Source: Prorocentrum cordatum (Eukaryota; Sar; Dinophyceae; Prorocentrales; Prorocentraceae). From it: DNA of 64,000 nt. The DNA lies in assembly GCA_963575745.1 (NCBI GenBank), contig CAUYUJ010017837.1, positions 1,663,613 through 1,727,612 on the forward strand, written 5' to 3'. Shown here in pieces: positions 51,815 through 62,659 of this stretch. The translations under genes were made by a program, and so were the position numbers. The notes beneath the pieces were generated by a model that had not been told where the DNA came from, searched no databases, and worked only from the letters and a program-made list of their open reading frames with translations. Within the stretch, counting starts at the first letter, position 1. Each line of letters starts with the position of its first letter.

Positions 51815-54800
51815 CTACTTAGCAGGCGAATCCTCGAACTCCATGCGGGACGCGTGCTGCCTGAGCAACTTCTTGGTCTCCAGCTGCAGCTTCCCCAGCG
51901 GCATCGTCATGCTGTTGTTCGCGCGCACCACGGCGGTCTCGAAGTCAGCATCGGACGAGCACCCCTTCTTGAACTCTGCGATCTGCTCCACGGTGAACAG
52001 GCTCGCAACCTGCTGGTCCTTCTTGAGAAGATCATTCACCTGCTGAGGAATACACCGCCAACTGCAGTCACCGCGTCATCCCTCAAGTTGTTCCATCTCA
52101 GCCGCCTCAATCATCCCTTCTATCATCCTGATCATCATCCTCATCCTCATTTCCACCCACACCATCCTCCCGATCCTCATCTTCATCCTCCTCCATATCA
52201 TCCTCATCCGCCTTCCTATCATCATCCTCATCTTCCGCATCCCTCATCCTCCTCCTCATCCTCATCATGAGTTAACCTCAATATCATCATTATCATCAGC
52301 TTCCGAATCATCCTCATCCATACATTTTATGATTCCAAATGACCTCGGTCAGAGCGTCATTCATGTGCTTGTTAAGCGACATGGGCTCGCCATCGGGGTC
52401 ATTGGGGTCGGAAACCTTGGCCATGGCCCACGCCCACTTCTTGTCGTTCTTGATGCTCTCCGAGACCGTGCGCGCCTGCGAGGTGACTATGTTGTAAACG
52501 TTCTTCACCTTGGAAAGAAAGCGGGGTCCAACGAATGCAGCTGCGTCCTCCTCATCCCCCTCTCATCACGGAGAGGGGGTGGGGGTGGTGGGATGAAGAT
52601 CGTCAATAGCAATGTATGTTAAGATGAGGGTAAGGGTGTGTAAGCGTGATGGTAGACTAGGAGGGGAGATGGTGCAATGTTAGGTAGCATGAGAGGCTGC
52701 GTATGATAGTATGCTGGTTAGTGCCATGACGGAATGAGGTGGCACATTCCACATGTCTGACCTTTCGGAACTCCACGAGCCAAGCAGGCGATTTGGTGGG
52801 CACCTTCTTGCCGTGGCCACCAGTGGGCTCGCCGTCGTTGCCGTCACCAGTGGACTTGCCAGCGTCGCCTGTGTCATCGCCCTGGTTGCACTTCCGCTTC
52901 TTGCCTGCTGGCGCCGCCTCCTCACCAGCAGCAGCTCCAGTCTTCTTCTTGCTCGCCCTGGACTTGGGCTGGGCCGCTGACGGCGCGGGCTCCTGGGCGG
53001 GCTCTCCGCTGGCGGCCTCGGGCGCAGGCAGCGCGGCAGGCGCGCCCCCAGCTGGCGCCGTCGGCGCTGGCAGGGCTGGGTCATCCATATGCGTCCATGT
53101 AGTCCACTTCGCATTGATATTCTTGTAGGTGTCCGTGAGCCTGTGGACGATGTGCAAATATTTCATCTGCATGGTGCCGTCGCAATACTCGAGCATCTCG
53201 CCGCCCAAGAGGATGCGGTAGTGAGCCCAGTTGATGGCCGCTCGAAGGCCCGCCCTACCTCCACCTTCCTCGACTGCGATCTTGGCCAGCGAGATGTACT
53301 GGCCATCCTTTGACTCAGCCTTCTCGTTGATCCCGCCAGCCTTGTACTGCACCCGCTGCGCCCACTTATCGAACTCCCGTTTCAACCAGTCCTGGCGGTA
53401 CGCGGCCTTGTCGCTGAACCCTTTCTTCTTCTTGTATTCATCTGCAAGTCCGTGGTTGGCGGCCTTCGCCCTCCTCCAATTCGCAGCCGCTGGATTTGGC
53501 GTGTTCTCGTCCAGGTCGAAGTAGAAGTTCTTCTTCTCCATGGCCAACCAGAACTCCCTGAACTCGTCGTCCATCTCCTCGTCGGTCTGCCCTGTGGCCT
53601 TGCGCTGCTCGTCGGCCCAGAACGGGTCCAACTTCCGAAGGGTTTGGATCCGCCCCAAAGATTCGGAATGGTAGATCTTAGCAAGGCGGTTGCTCGCGAA
53701 CTCGGCCGACGCGTCGTCGATGTTGCTGCCAGCGCATATGTCGTTCGTGATGAGCTGCACTTCCTTATCGATGTCCAGCAGGAGCTCCTTCTTCGACTTG
53801 TTGCCCATGAGCGTCGGATCTGCGCTTGACCCACTCGAATCAGAGGACGCAGTCGCAGCAGATGACGGCGGCTCCCTCTCGGAGCTGCGATTGCGAATGA
53901 GCTGCCCGACGATTGGCTTGCACCCCGCGCTCGCATCTGGTGACCCCACACCCGCAGCTGGCGCAGCAGGCTCGACTGAGGCATCAGCTGATGCGGAAGC
54001 TTGGCTGCCCTGGCATAGGTTCCAAAAAAGAAACAGAGGATGCGGGGGGGGAGGAGGAGGAGGAGGAGGGGGAGGAGAAGGACGATGAGGAGGAGGAGGA
54101 GGAGACGGAGAAGGAGGGAGAGCATGAGAAGGAGAGGGGGTGGACGGCGACGGCAGTGGCGCATCATCGTGACGGGGGCAGCACAGCAGCAACACAAACG
54201 CCATCTCCACCCCCAACAACAACACACCGTTTGCCACCATTGTCACGGATGATATCGCGACGTGGGGTCGCATGTCACGATCATATCCGTCATTTGAGAT
54301 GGTAGCCCCTCTCAATGCGGATGCGTTCGATGTGGCGGGCGCGGGTCGGACACAATTGATCAGAGCAGCAGCATGAGGACGAGAGAAGCACGATGTGAGG
54401 AACTGCTGGTGGGGGGATGTTAAGTGCATCCCGAGAGGTCCTCCCCACCAGGATAGTCACCGAGCGCAGGTTCTGCCGACCGAAGCAGCTTCTGACTCGT
54501 CTCGATCGAACGCTGCACCTCATCCATGCGAGCCTTCGCGAGCTTCTCTCTCTCCTCTGCCTGCTTCATCCCCTCACTCAGCAGCTCGTCTTGCCTGTGC
54601 GCCTCAGCGGTCGCCTTCTTGAGCTCTTCGATGCGCTGCCTCTGTGCGATCCTCTTCTCTTTCTTCTCCTGCCTTCTCCTCGCCTCTTCCTCAGCTGCCT
54701 CCTTCCTCTTGGCCTCTTCTTCGTCTGCCTCCTGCGCAGCAGCCCTCGCTTTCTTTGCAGCCTCATTGCGCGCCTCGCGATCTTCCATCCAGCGCTTCTG

Positions 54801-55685
54801 CTCGCGCCTCAGCCACTCGGCCCCCTCCTGTTCCTTCCTGGCTGCCTCGTCCTCCTTCGCCTTGCGCTCAGCCTCCTGGCGCTCAGCATTCTCCTCTGCC
54901 TCACGCGCAGCCGCCTCCTGCGCGATGACTGCTCTCCTCGCTTCCTCAGCCTCTCGCAGAACGCGTTCCTCCTCTGCCTTTAGGTCCTCGCTGTCGCTGT
55001 CGCTGTCCTTCGGCGCACTGTCCGTCGGCGCGCCGTCCTTCGGCGCCAGCTCCGCGAGCTCTGCCACGCCAGGGAGCTCGGCACCGCGAGGATCGCGATC
55101 TGGAAGCGGCGAACCACCAGCCTGCCAGGACTCACCAAGGCCCGCTGCACGACTCACCGCGTCTGCCGCGGGAGCAGTCGCAGGCAGACCGCCGTCCGTG
55201 CTGCCCGAGGCCCCCGAGGCGTCCTTTTCCTTCCGATCCTGCTCCTCCTCCTCGCAGAGCTCCTGCGCCAGCTTCTCCGAATCGATAAACTGGCGCACCT
55301 GGCACAGCGCATCCTCGTCAGAGTCAACCCCCTTCGCCGCGTTCGCCGTGAAGGTGCGCTGCAGCGGCCCGTTATCAGATGCATCCTCGGGAATGTCCAA
55401 GCAATGCGCAATCAATATGGGGGGGGGTGCCCGAATTATCGAGGGCCTTGTATGGGCGTTCTTCGCCACTCCTCACGGTTTCGGTCCATACTCCTCTTCA
55501 TCATGCCGCCTCATCCTCTTCCTGATCCTCCTGCTCCTCCTATTCTCCATTACCTCCACACCCTCCTCCTCTCTGCTCATCCTCCTCCTGATGTAGAGGG
55601 TACGCTCCCTATGGGGGTCCTCATGCAGGGTCTGCCCCGCTGGGGCGCCCTCGCTGGATGACACGTCCACGACGGCATCGCTCAT
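51815..55685 (-). CDS. Five-exon coiled-coil protein gene
   Basis: Consistent exon model on the minus strand. Exon 4 (52762-53999): MGNKSKKELLLDIDKEVQLI, LGRIQTLRKLDPFWADEQRK, EFREFWLAMEKKNFYFDLDE, WAHYRILLGGEMLEYCDGTM and a Pro/Ala/Lys tail. Preceding exon (54449-55385): acidic start, then a long Glu/Arg/Ala-rich helix (EEARRAVIAQEAAAREAEEN and on) predicted as coiled coil. Two short 3' exons, 52344-52508 (VKNVYNIVTSQARTVSESIK) and 51815-52039 (VNDLLKKDQQVASLFTVEQI), end ASRMEFEDSPAK-stop. Introns 54000-54448, 52509-52761 and 52040-52343 are all GT-AG and keep frame. The first exon probably starts at ATG 55685-55683 (MSDAVVDVSSSEGAPAGQTL); its donor is unclear. Roughly 880 residues in total. 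The exon-4 pattern recurs in a dinoflagellate family known to me only as hypothetical proteins; a structural or DNA-packaging role within the element is only conjecture. Confidence 0.65.
52115..52275. repeat. CATCCTCATCC low complexity in intron
   Basis: Repeats of ATCATCCTC/CATCCTC occupying most of the 52040-52343 intron of the coiled-coil gene. Confidence 0.75.
54040..54150. repeat. GGA/GAA-rich tract in intron
   Basis: Purine-rich GGAGGAGGA tract inside the 54000-54448 intron. On the minus strand it opens a long Ser/Pro frame that runs into the real exon, which wrongly extends the exon upstream. Confidence 0.75.
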
Positions 55686-55749
55686 GGTTGTGACTGGTAC
55701 GCGGTGGATCCACAATCTGATATCGTGGTATCGGTGCTGCTGCTTCATA

Positions 55750-56790
55750 TACTTGACCAGAAGCGGCTATCGCATCGTGAACGTGATCGGACCCCCTCCG
55801 CCACACATGCCCTATCATCGCACTACCTCCACTCATCCTCATCCTCCTCCTCCTGATCAGATCCCCCCTGATCCTCCTCCGCCTCCATTCCCACTCACCG
55901 GCCTCATGCTCTGAACCCGTTTTACCCCACCACTCCACTTAGGGTATGCGAGGGTGGAATTTCGGTGCGATTTGGGGATCGAGTCTTAATCGGCCAGACC
56001 AGACGCGTGAGACCCGCGAAAGAACGAGGACGATGACGATGCTCGTGGCGAGGTTAAGCGAGGTGGGAAATATGATGAGGACGTGATTGAGAGAGTTAGG
56101 GGGTCAGCCGAGCTGGACGTACCCATATGCAAAACCACAACCAGTTCTCGGCTCGTATTGGGGGAACCACAACTTAAACCCGATTGCATTTCAGGGGCCG
56201 ATTCGTTGCCACAAGTATGTGTGCAATGCTCTCTGACGCAGGTCGAACTTTTTCGTTGTTTTGCCTCGGTCGATCGTCGGGGGCAGTCCACGCCCTGGAG
56301 ACCTCATGACGAGATGCACGTCCATGGTCCCGTCCAAGACGACGGCCACGTTGTGCCCGAGCGGGTCCTGGGAATCCAAACACATGGAGGGCGCGTGCTG
56401 AAGGTGCGGACGGAGGGTCGAGGAGTAGGACGAAACAGACGAGGCTTAAGTTGATGAGGAAGACAAGGAGCACTACAGAGGATGAGTACGACCATCGAGG
56501 AAGATGAAGACGACGGGGAGCGAGAGGAGATGGGTGATGCGGGGGTGGAGCGACGACTACCCATGTACTCGACATCCTGATCCTAATCCCACCTCCACTC
56601 CCCTCTCAGTAGTCCCCCCCAGCCTGTAAATTACCCCTATGGGTCTCATCTGCCTTATGGGCATCTTCCCTATCTTTATATCTGAAGGTCAGTACCTACC
56701 TGGACCTCCTCCTCCTCAAATCCCTCCTCAGCCTTAACCATCGCGCCATTGTTATGCCCAGCCCCCGCTCCTCGTCAACGGTCTGCCGCA
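55750..56790 (-). other. Intergenic stretch with one exon-like frame
   Basis: Mostly CTCCTC/CATCC low complexity (55830-55900 and 56440-56540). One minus-strand stretch at about 56190-56390 reads MCLDSQDPLGHNVAVVLDGT, MDVHLVMRSPGRGLPPTIDR, GKTTKKFDLRQRALHTYLWQ and looks translated; it may be an extra exon or a small gene. Not recognised. Confidence 0.4.
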
Positions 56791-56791
56791 G

Positions 56792-59700
56792 CTAGAAGAA
56801 ACCAATGCCGATGATCGTGTCGGGCGCTGGCTGCGGCGGTGGTGCTGGAGGCGATGGTGCTGGCGTAGCCGTTGACATCGGGGTCGGGGAAGCTGCTGCC
56901 GTCGGCGAAGGTGGTGGCGGCGAAGCTGCTGGCAGCGCCCCCGAACCTGATGCCATCCCTGATGCCGTCGGTGAGCTCGGTGGCTTCATTGTAGACGGCC
57001 TCTTCATCACTGGCGGGGAGCTGCCATCGTCCTTTGCCGACGGCCTCTTCTTTGCTACCAGCGGCGCCTCATCATCTTCCTCGGCGTCGTCATGTTCACA
57101 TTGACTGTCCTCGTCATCTGCTGCTGGGGATTGGGGCCTCATTTCGCTGTCATCTTCCGATCCGTCATGATCTGAACCACCAGCATCATCATCATGATCA
57201 TCATCATGCGATGCAGTCTTCTTAATAACAGCTGCTTCACATGACGCGGACGGCCTCTTCTTTACAGTCATTTTCGTGCTCTTCTCATTGACTTTCTCAG
57301 CCTTGTCACGCTCCTGCATCCACTGCGCCTTCTGGTCGTCCAGCGCCTGCTTGTCTTTCTCGTTCGAAGCATATGCCGTACCCATTGACTGGAACAATTT
57401 GACACCATCCTCGTACTTGTAATGGGGCTTCATCATCATCTGGATCACCATCTGCAACCGTTTCCCGTCTAATCTCTGCCGCAACGCCAGAAATTGTTGT
57501 CCTTTCCGATTGTATGGCGATGCCCATATTCTGGTAGTCTTATCTTTCTTACCCTCGTAGAAAATGTGGTTCTTGATCTCCTTGTGCTTCATCTCAGCGT
57601 ACTCTTTCACAATCAATCCAGCCACCGTGTGGGTCGTGCCGTCCTCGAACACCGCCTTCACAGGGTCGTCGTCATCGCAGCCCGTGGTGTCGATCGGATT
57701 CGCCCACTCGATCGTGGGCTTCGTGCTCTTGCTCTTCAGCTTCTTGCGGCACGCAGCCTCGCTGGAGGGGTGGGGCGGGTCGTTAGTACGTCTCTGCTCC
57801 CGCCTGTAATAATGCCCATCCTCCTCATACCCCCAAGTATCCGGATCTGCCTCACACTATCTCGAGACAACTCGGCACTCGATATATGTGGCAGGTGCCG
57901 CGCGCACGATGATTTCAACCGTCACCAGACTGGCCCACACCAAACTGACCCAGACACCCAACTTGAATTCAGACTGAATTCAGACTGAATTCAGACTGGA
58001 TTCAGACTGAATTCAGACTGAATTCAGACTGAATTCAGACTGAAGTCAGACTGAATTCAGACGGAATTCAGACGGAATTCAAACTGAATTCAGACTGAAT
58101 TCAGACTGAATTCAGACGTCAAACCTGATACCCTACGATAATCAGTGGCCTCATCGCATTACTTCTCAGGTATCACTCCTCCGCCCCTCATCTTCGCCCT
58201 CGTCATCCTCATCCTCGCCCTCCTCATCCTTTCATCCGTTCCATCCTTTCCCCCTCCTCATCCCCCTCATCATCCTCTCGGTCTGGCCCAAGTCCCGACG
58301 AACCCACTACTTCGATTCTCCCGCAGCCATCTCCAGGCGGTCGAACTCGCACACCCACTCGTTGCACTGCACGCGGCCGCCCTTGTCCTGAGCTGGAACA
58401 TTCAAAGCTCAGCTCGTGATCGTCCGCCGTCCGATGCCATCCAGCCACCGACATCACCCACCAGCTTTTATCCTATCACGCCGTTCCTGGCCCCCACGGC
58501 CTCAAAATCAACCGCCTCAGCCTTTCCTCCTCCTCCTCCTCCTCCTCCTCCTCCTCCTCCTTGGGCTGAATGGCGCGGAAACCTGACGCCGTCAGACTGG
58601 CGGGTGATGGGGGGAGGATGGCGGGGAGACGGATCCAAGACACACAGAATGAGGGTGATATCTACGACTCCCCAGCTGTCCTCGGGCTCGTCGTAGAATG
58701 GCTTCAGCCACTCTGGCGCTGGTCGCCCGTCAGTCCTGGGAGCATATGTTTTTGCCCATGCTTCGCCTCCCCCTTCCCCATCCACCACATCCTCCTCCTC
58801 CTCATCCTCCTCCTGCGCCTCCTCCTCCTCATTCGCATACCCTCCATACCCTGCTCATCGGCCATGCCATCCATCATTCGCATTCCTCATCATCATTCGC
58901 ACTCCTCATCTTTCCTCCTCCTGCTCTTAACCTCGGCCCCCCTCATCATGCCACCATTGGGTTGCAAGTGGGCCATCGTCATCTGCATTTGCTATCGTGG
59001 GGTCCTGCACTTAGATACACCCTGTGCTACATGTCGCAGCATCGCTCGAATCCGACGTTCCCCAACAATGGGAGAAGTTGTAGCATAATGGCTGCACTAT
59101 TGCCCTCCCCCTCTCTATCGTCCATATCGTTCGCCATCTCCCCCCGTGTTTTCTTCCCTTCCCCCTATGCCACCTAATTCATTTCATCTCATTCCCCTCC
59201 TCTCCCTTCCTCTCCGCCCCTCCTACCAATCCCTTCCATTCCGCCATCTTCCAGCTTCCCCTCCGCTCTGTCATCCTCCCTTCGTATCATGTCCCTATCG
59301 TACCCTCCTCCCCCTGCATACCTCCTTCCCGTCCTCTCTACCTCTTTCCCGTCCGACGTCCGGCTTCGTCTTGCTCTTCGCGTCTCGCCGCGCCGTCGTC
59401 TAGCGTGGTCGCACCCTCCCTCGTCGTCATCGTCACCCATCCTCATCGTCATCCTCTGGCGGTGGCATGGCAAAGCCTATTGTGTTTTGTAAGCGTGCTC
59501 ACGAGCCCAACCAGCTGCTTCGTCTCCGAGGGCCCAGTCCCGCTTGGTGGCGAACGCCTTCAGCGGCACTTGGAGCGCTGCGACGGTGAGCTGCTCTGCT
59601 GGCGCGATCACCTGCTAAGGTGGACTACATCCTCTCCATCCTCCTTCGCATCGTCCTCACCATCTTTCTCCCCCCCATCCTGCTCATCGGCACTTCCACG

Positions 59701-60245
59701 CTTCGCACGTGCCTCCTCATCCTCCTCCTCTTCCTCCTCCTCCTCCTCCTTGCCAGCCTCATCCACATCCTCGTCCTCATCCTCATCCCCGCTCGCACTC
59801 CGCATCATCTTCATCCTCGTCCTCCTGCCCTCCCCCCAGAATCGTTCCATCCACCGTGGGGCTGCAATGGAATGTGAACGGGGTGAGGGTGGTGGCCATC
59901 GGAACTGCATATGATGGATGGGACAGGGCCCACGTGGGGCCTACGAAATGCGGGGCATCGTCAGAAGTTTTGGGCCCCGAATGGGGCCCGTCTAACTTTC
60001 CAGGCTAGCGCCCACCCTCCTTTTCATTCCTATCATCGCTCCTCCATTGCGGTTCACCCAGTCGCCTCGCGGAGCGCTGCGACGAGGCCAGCGTTCTTGC
60101 CGATCTTGTCGGCATCCAGCGGGTCCTCGAGGTCGGTGGAGTAGTCGACGGCGTCCGCCGCCGTGATCCACCTCTTGAAGATCCTCTTGAAGGCCTTCTC
60201 CATTCCCTCCCCGTCGCACGCGGGCTGCCGCCCTTTCTTCCCCAT
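56792..60245 (-). CDS. Multi-exon Lys/Arg-Pro-Ser-rich protein gene
   Basis: First exon (60245 to about 60067) starts MGKKGRQPACDGEGMEKAFK and runs to LVAALRE; the ATG is preceded by a stop-free stretch but is the natural start. Further exons: 59611-59503 (VIAPAEQLTVAALQVPLKAF, ATKRDWALGDEAAGWA, between CAG acceptor and GT donor), about 58737-58660 (TDGRPAPEWLKPFYDEPEDS), about 58387-58310 (DKGGRVQCNEWVCEFDRLEM) and the large last exon 57757-56792. The last reads AACRKKLKSKSTKPTIEWAN, KAVFEDGTTHTVAGLIVKEY, KEIKNHIFYEGKKDKTTRIW, ASPYNRKGQQFLALRQ, then KKRPSA repeats, an Asp/Glu block and a Pro/Ala tail ending IIGIGFF. The EIKN-x3-YE...RKG block with KRP(S/A)A repeats is a recurrent dinoflagellate family of unknown function. 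Exon 1 may use a GC donor (GAG|GCGACT). Phases of exons 2-4 do not all join, so at least one exon is missing from this model. Confidence 0.55.
57965..58117. repeat. 11-bp ATTCAGACTGA minisatellite
   Basis: About 14 copies of an 11-bp unit inside an intron of the 60.2-56.8 kb gene. Same period and TTCAGAC core as the arrays at 46.1 and 51.4 kb. Confidence 0.92.
58510..58562. repeat. CCT microsatellite
   Basis: (CCT)n of about 15 units in an intron; opens a Ser/Pro frame on plus and Gly frame on minus. Confidence 0.85.
58740..59500. other. Intronic, pyrimidine-rich
   Basis: CATCCTCCTC and CCCTTCC tracts between exons of the minus-strand gene. No further exon recognised, although the phase mismatch suggests one may be present. 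Confidence 0.45.
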
Positions 60246-60354
60246 CTTGGGGAAAATATGCTCGGGCCGAATGCGATCGATGTCGCCCCCGCCACCGCCG
60301 TGTCTCACCCCCTTCCTGTCATTGCCACCGTCGTCGCCATTGCGACCGATCCTC

Positions 60355-60490
60355 CTGCCTCCTCCTTCTCCTCCTCCTTATCCTCGTCCTCCTGATCGTC
60401 GCATCGTTTTCCTCCTCCTCCTTCTCCCTCTCCTCCTCCCTCTCCTCCTCCTCCTCCTCCTCCTCCTCCTCCTCCTCCTCCTCTTCGTGC
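60355..60490. repeat. CTC microsatellite upstream of first exon
   Basis: CTCCTC tract about 0.1 kb 5' of the first exon of the 60.2-56.8 kb gene; followed at 60590-60660 by a GGTGGTGAT tract. No promoter element recognised. Confidence 0.8.
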
Positions 60491-60873
60491 TTCTGCTCCT
60501 CCCCCTCCTTCTCGTCCTCGTCCTTGTCCGTTCCCGCCCACTCCTTGGCATCTCAACCCTCTTCACCTTCGCGCTCCCTGCCTCCATCCTGGTGGCGATG
60601 GTGGCGGTGATGATGGTGGTGATGGTGGTGGTGGTGATGGTGGTGATGATGCTGTTGGTGAGGATATAAGGGGCACAGGGTGATGAAAGAGAGGTGCTTT
60701 CAAGACCAGGGGGTCAGTGCAACTCTTGTGTGCGGCGATCGCAAACGCGTTCACGATGTACTCCTCACGATGCCAGACCCTGGCGCCCAGGACGGGAACA
60801 TAACACGAAAAGTGCAATCTATGCACAGGATGGTTCGCTAGCAAGCAGCGCACGCCATCAGCAACTCAACGAT

Positions 60874-60890
60874 CACATACGATCCACATG
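60874..60890 (-). repeat. Inner inverted motif, right copy
   Basis: Minus-strand CATGTGGATCGTATGTG, 16 of 17 identical to 42107-42123; located 163 nt from the right terminus (154 nt on the left). Confidence 0.7.
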
Positions 60891-60949
60891 TCCAGCCTTG
60901 TTTGCTATGTATGATGATATGATGTTGAAAAATAGTGTATTTACATAAC

Positions 60950-61045
60950 ATGGATAGAACCATGACAGTGGTGGTTAGAACCGTGCGAAAGGGGTCTATC
61001 GTGATAGAACCACAACATAAGGTTCTATCTGTTGGAACCGTGGAA
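60950..61045 (-). repeat. Subterminal GATAGAACC motifs, right end
   Basis: Motifs GATAGAACC (60954 and 61003), GTTAGAACC (60974), GGTTCTATC (61021) and TTGGAACC (61032), in both orientations, mirroring the cluster at 41967-42070. Confidence 0.7.
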
Positions 61046-61053
61046 CCTCTGGG
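61021..61053 (-). repeat. Right terminal inverted repeat
   Basis: Read on the minus strand it begins CCCAGAGGTTCCACGGTTCC and ends GATAGAACC; see 41953-41985. GC-rich flanking DNA resumes immediately to the right. Confidence 0.6.
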
Positions 61054-61374
61054 AACCAGGCTCTTCCTCCCGGCGCTGAAAACTGCTCGCGTCTTGCAGT
61101 CTCAAGGGCTCGCGAGGAACGCAACGCCTGCCGGCCGCCGCCGCGCGCGTCAACCCGCGGAGCCGATCGCAGTCTGACTTCTGGGCTAGGGCCCGGGGCC
61201 AAGATCGTCGCCCGCCCCACTCACGCCATCACGGGCAATCTCCTCATCGTTTGCCGCAGCGTCACGGGCTTCTGGCCCACGGCCGACATGAGCTTCTGGC
61301 CCACGGCCGACGTGGCGCATGTGACCGGGGGGGCGTCGGCGCCAGCGACGCAGTCGCCGAACGCCGGCCGGTCT

Positions 61375-61760
61375 GGTCACGGATGTCCAGAGGCATTGGC
61401 CCTGCCCCAATAATCCTTCCCGAATGGGCAGGTCTGGCCGACCAGGTGCCTCCAGCGCTGTAGTTTCTCCATTCTCTTGCTGCTTCCCTTCGGCTCGTCC
61501 TTGTCGTTGCCCTGCGCAGGCGCTGGATTCTTCTCGACGTTCTGTGATGCGGCAGACATATGCTCCTTGCTGCGCTAGGGCAGAGCTTCGCCGACCTTGC
61601 AGATGCGCGCCTCGCCCCGGTCACGAGAGAGCGTCTCTCCTTCGCGGCCTGCCTGTGCTCGCGAGGGCATTTCTTGGAAAACAGAGGACAAGCGCTACGG
61701 CTAAATGCGTAGCATGGCCCATTCTTCTTGGAGTCGACGCTGGAACCGCGGCCCTGCAAT
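61375..61760 (-). pseudogene. Gag-like fragment with CCCH-type Cys/His cluster
   Basis: Minus-strand frame GPCYAFSRSACPLFSKKCPREH has the C-x7-C-x6-C-x3-H spacing of CCCH zinc fingers and is followed by a basic stretch. In another frame come MSAASQNVEKNPAPAQGNDK and KRMEKLQRWRHLVGQTCPFG. CCCH fingers occur in the gag part of dinoflagellate copia-like elements, which fits the gag-like segment upstream at 62.3-62.6 kb. Frame changes indicate decay. Confidence 0.4.
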
Positions 61761-62336
61761 CGGCCCCGGCCCTTGCCGCCGCCTCTGGTTCGGTCAGCGG
61801 GATGCGCCTGGCCCCCGCCGCGCCCTCGCCCCCCCTTCCGACGCCTCGCTCTTTACTATTCTTTTTCTCCCCGCTGATCCCGCCGCCGCCCTTGCCAGCC
61901 CGAGCAGGCGCGGCCTGTGCGTGAGCGGCGGGGCCACCACCTCCTTTCGGGCGCAGGCGTTGACGCCGCGCTCGAGCGCGCGGACGCCACCCCCGGAGGA
62001 ACCCGTTGAAAGGAACCGACTTCTTGAGGCGGCCGTCCTTCACATCGAGACTCTGCCCGCCCTCGCCGCCACTTCGCCCCCCCCCCCCCGCCCCCGGCGC
62101 CCCCGGCAAGGAGACCGCGGGTGTTCGACATTATTCGCTGCTTCTCGCGGTTAATCTGCCCTCGCCCCTCGCACGTGAAATCGCCGGCCCACGATGGCAA
62201 CCACTCCTAATCTTCGTCCCGACGCCGCCCTCGTCGCTGCAATGATCATAGATCACCAGTGCGCATCGAATGCATGGACAGCGCTGCACTCGGCCATAGC
62301 AGCGTTACTGTATAGCGGGGCGGAAAGAGTCATTCA

Positions 62337-62640
62337 TGTCCTCCATCTCATTGAGCGCCCCCACCCGCTCATCATAGACATGGAATAGGTCGCCATCCGT
62401 TTCCTTGCCATCACCGCGGATCTTGATCCCCATGAGGTCCGCCTGCGCGCGAGCCTGGCCACGGCCCTGGCGGGTGGCCACGCGGGCGGCGACGATGCGC
62501 AGAAGCTCACAACCCTTTCATCATATCCTTGGCGGTTTGCGAGGATATGTCTAACCTTCTGCATTTCGCTCGCAAGATGACGGAGCTCAGATGCGGATTG
62601 CATGTCCCCGACTATCTCGCCAGCGTTTGCCGCGAAGTCC
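62337..62640 (-). pseudogene. Gag-like coding fragment, one frameshift
   Basis: Two coding-like frames meet near 62510. The upstream frame reads ANAGEIVGDMQSASELRHLA, SEMQKVRHILANRQGYDE. The downstream frame reads KGCELLRIVAARVATRQGRG, QADLMGIKIRGDGKETDGDL, FHVYDERVGALNEMEDMNDS, FRPAIQ-stop. The D-L-F...YDERV...L-N-x-M-E-x-M-x-DS-FRPA pattern resembles the gag N-terminal region of dinoflagellate copia-like elements as I remember it. A one-base indel separates the frames. Confidence 0.45.
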
Positions 62641-62659
62641 GCCGCAATATTAAGTCAAT

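Larger units (their letters stand above)
41953..61053 (-). mobile_element. Proposed 19-kb TIR element with intron-bearing genes
   Basis: Bounded by imperfect terminal inverted repeats (41953-41985 and 61021-61053, 26 of 33 positions, both beginning CCCAGAGG). The bases next to each end are AA, consistent with at most a 2-bp duplication. Inside each end lie five to six (G/T)ATAGAACC-type motifs in both orientations. About 155-165 bp in, there is a second inverted match (42107-42123 with 60874-60890, 16/17). All recognised genes inside are on the minus strand and have introns: a K/R-rich protein gene, a coiled-coil gene, a transposase-like gene and a methyltransferase-like gene. The interior is visibly less GC-rich than both flanks. 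Minisatellites with an 11-bp period and TTCAGAC core occur only here. The element assignment is inference from these coincidences. Unidirectional gene clusters are also normal for dinoflagellate host genes. Confidence 0.55.

Noticed and set aside
54000-54429. N-terminal extension of the coiled-coil exon (Ser/Pro-rich)
   Set aside because: It is the intron: a purine tract keeps the frame open, and a GT-AG pair removes it in phase.
41953-61053. Viral insertion as the origin of the 19-kb block
   Set aside because: No capsid, polymerase or helicase signature was seen; the genes have spliceosomal introns and match dinoflagellate multicopy families.
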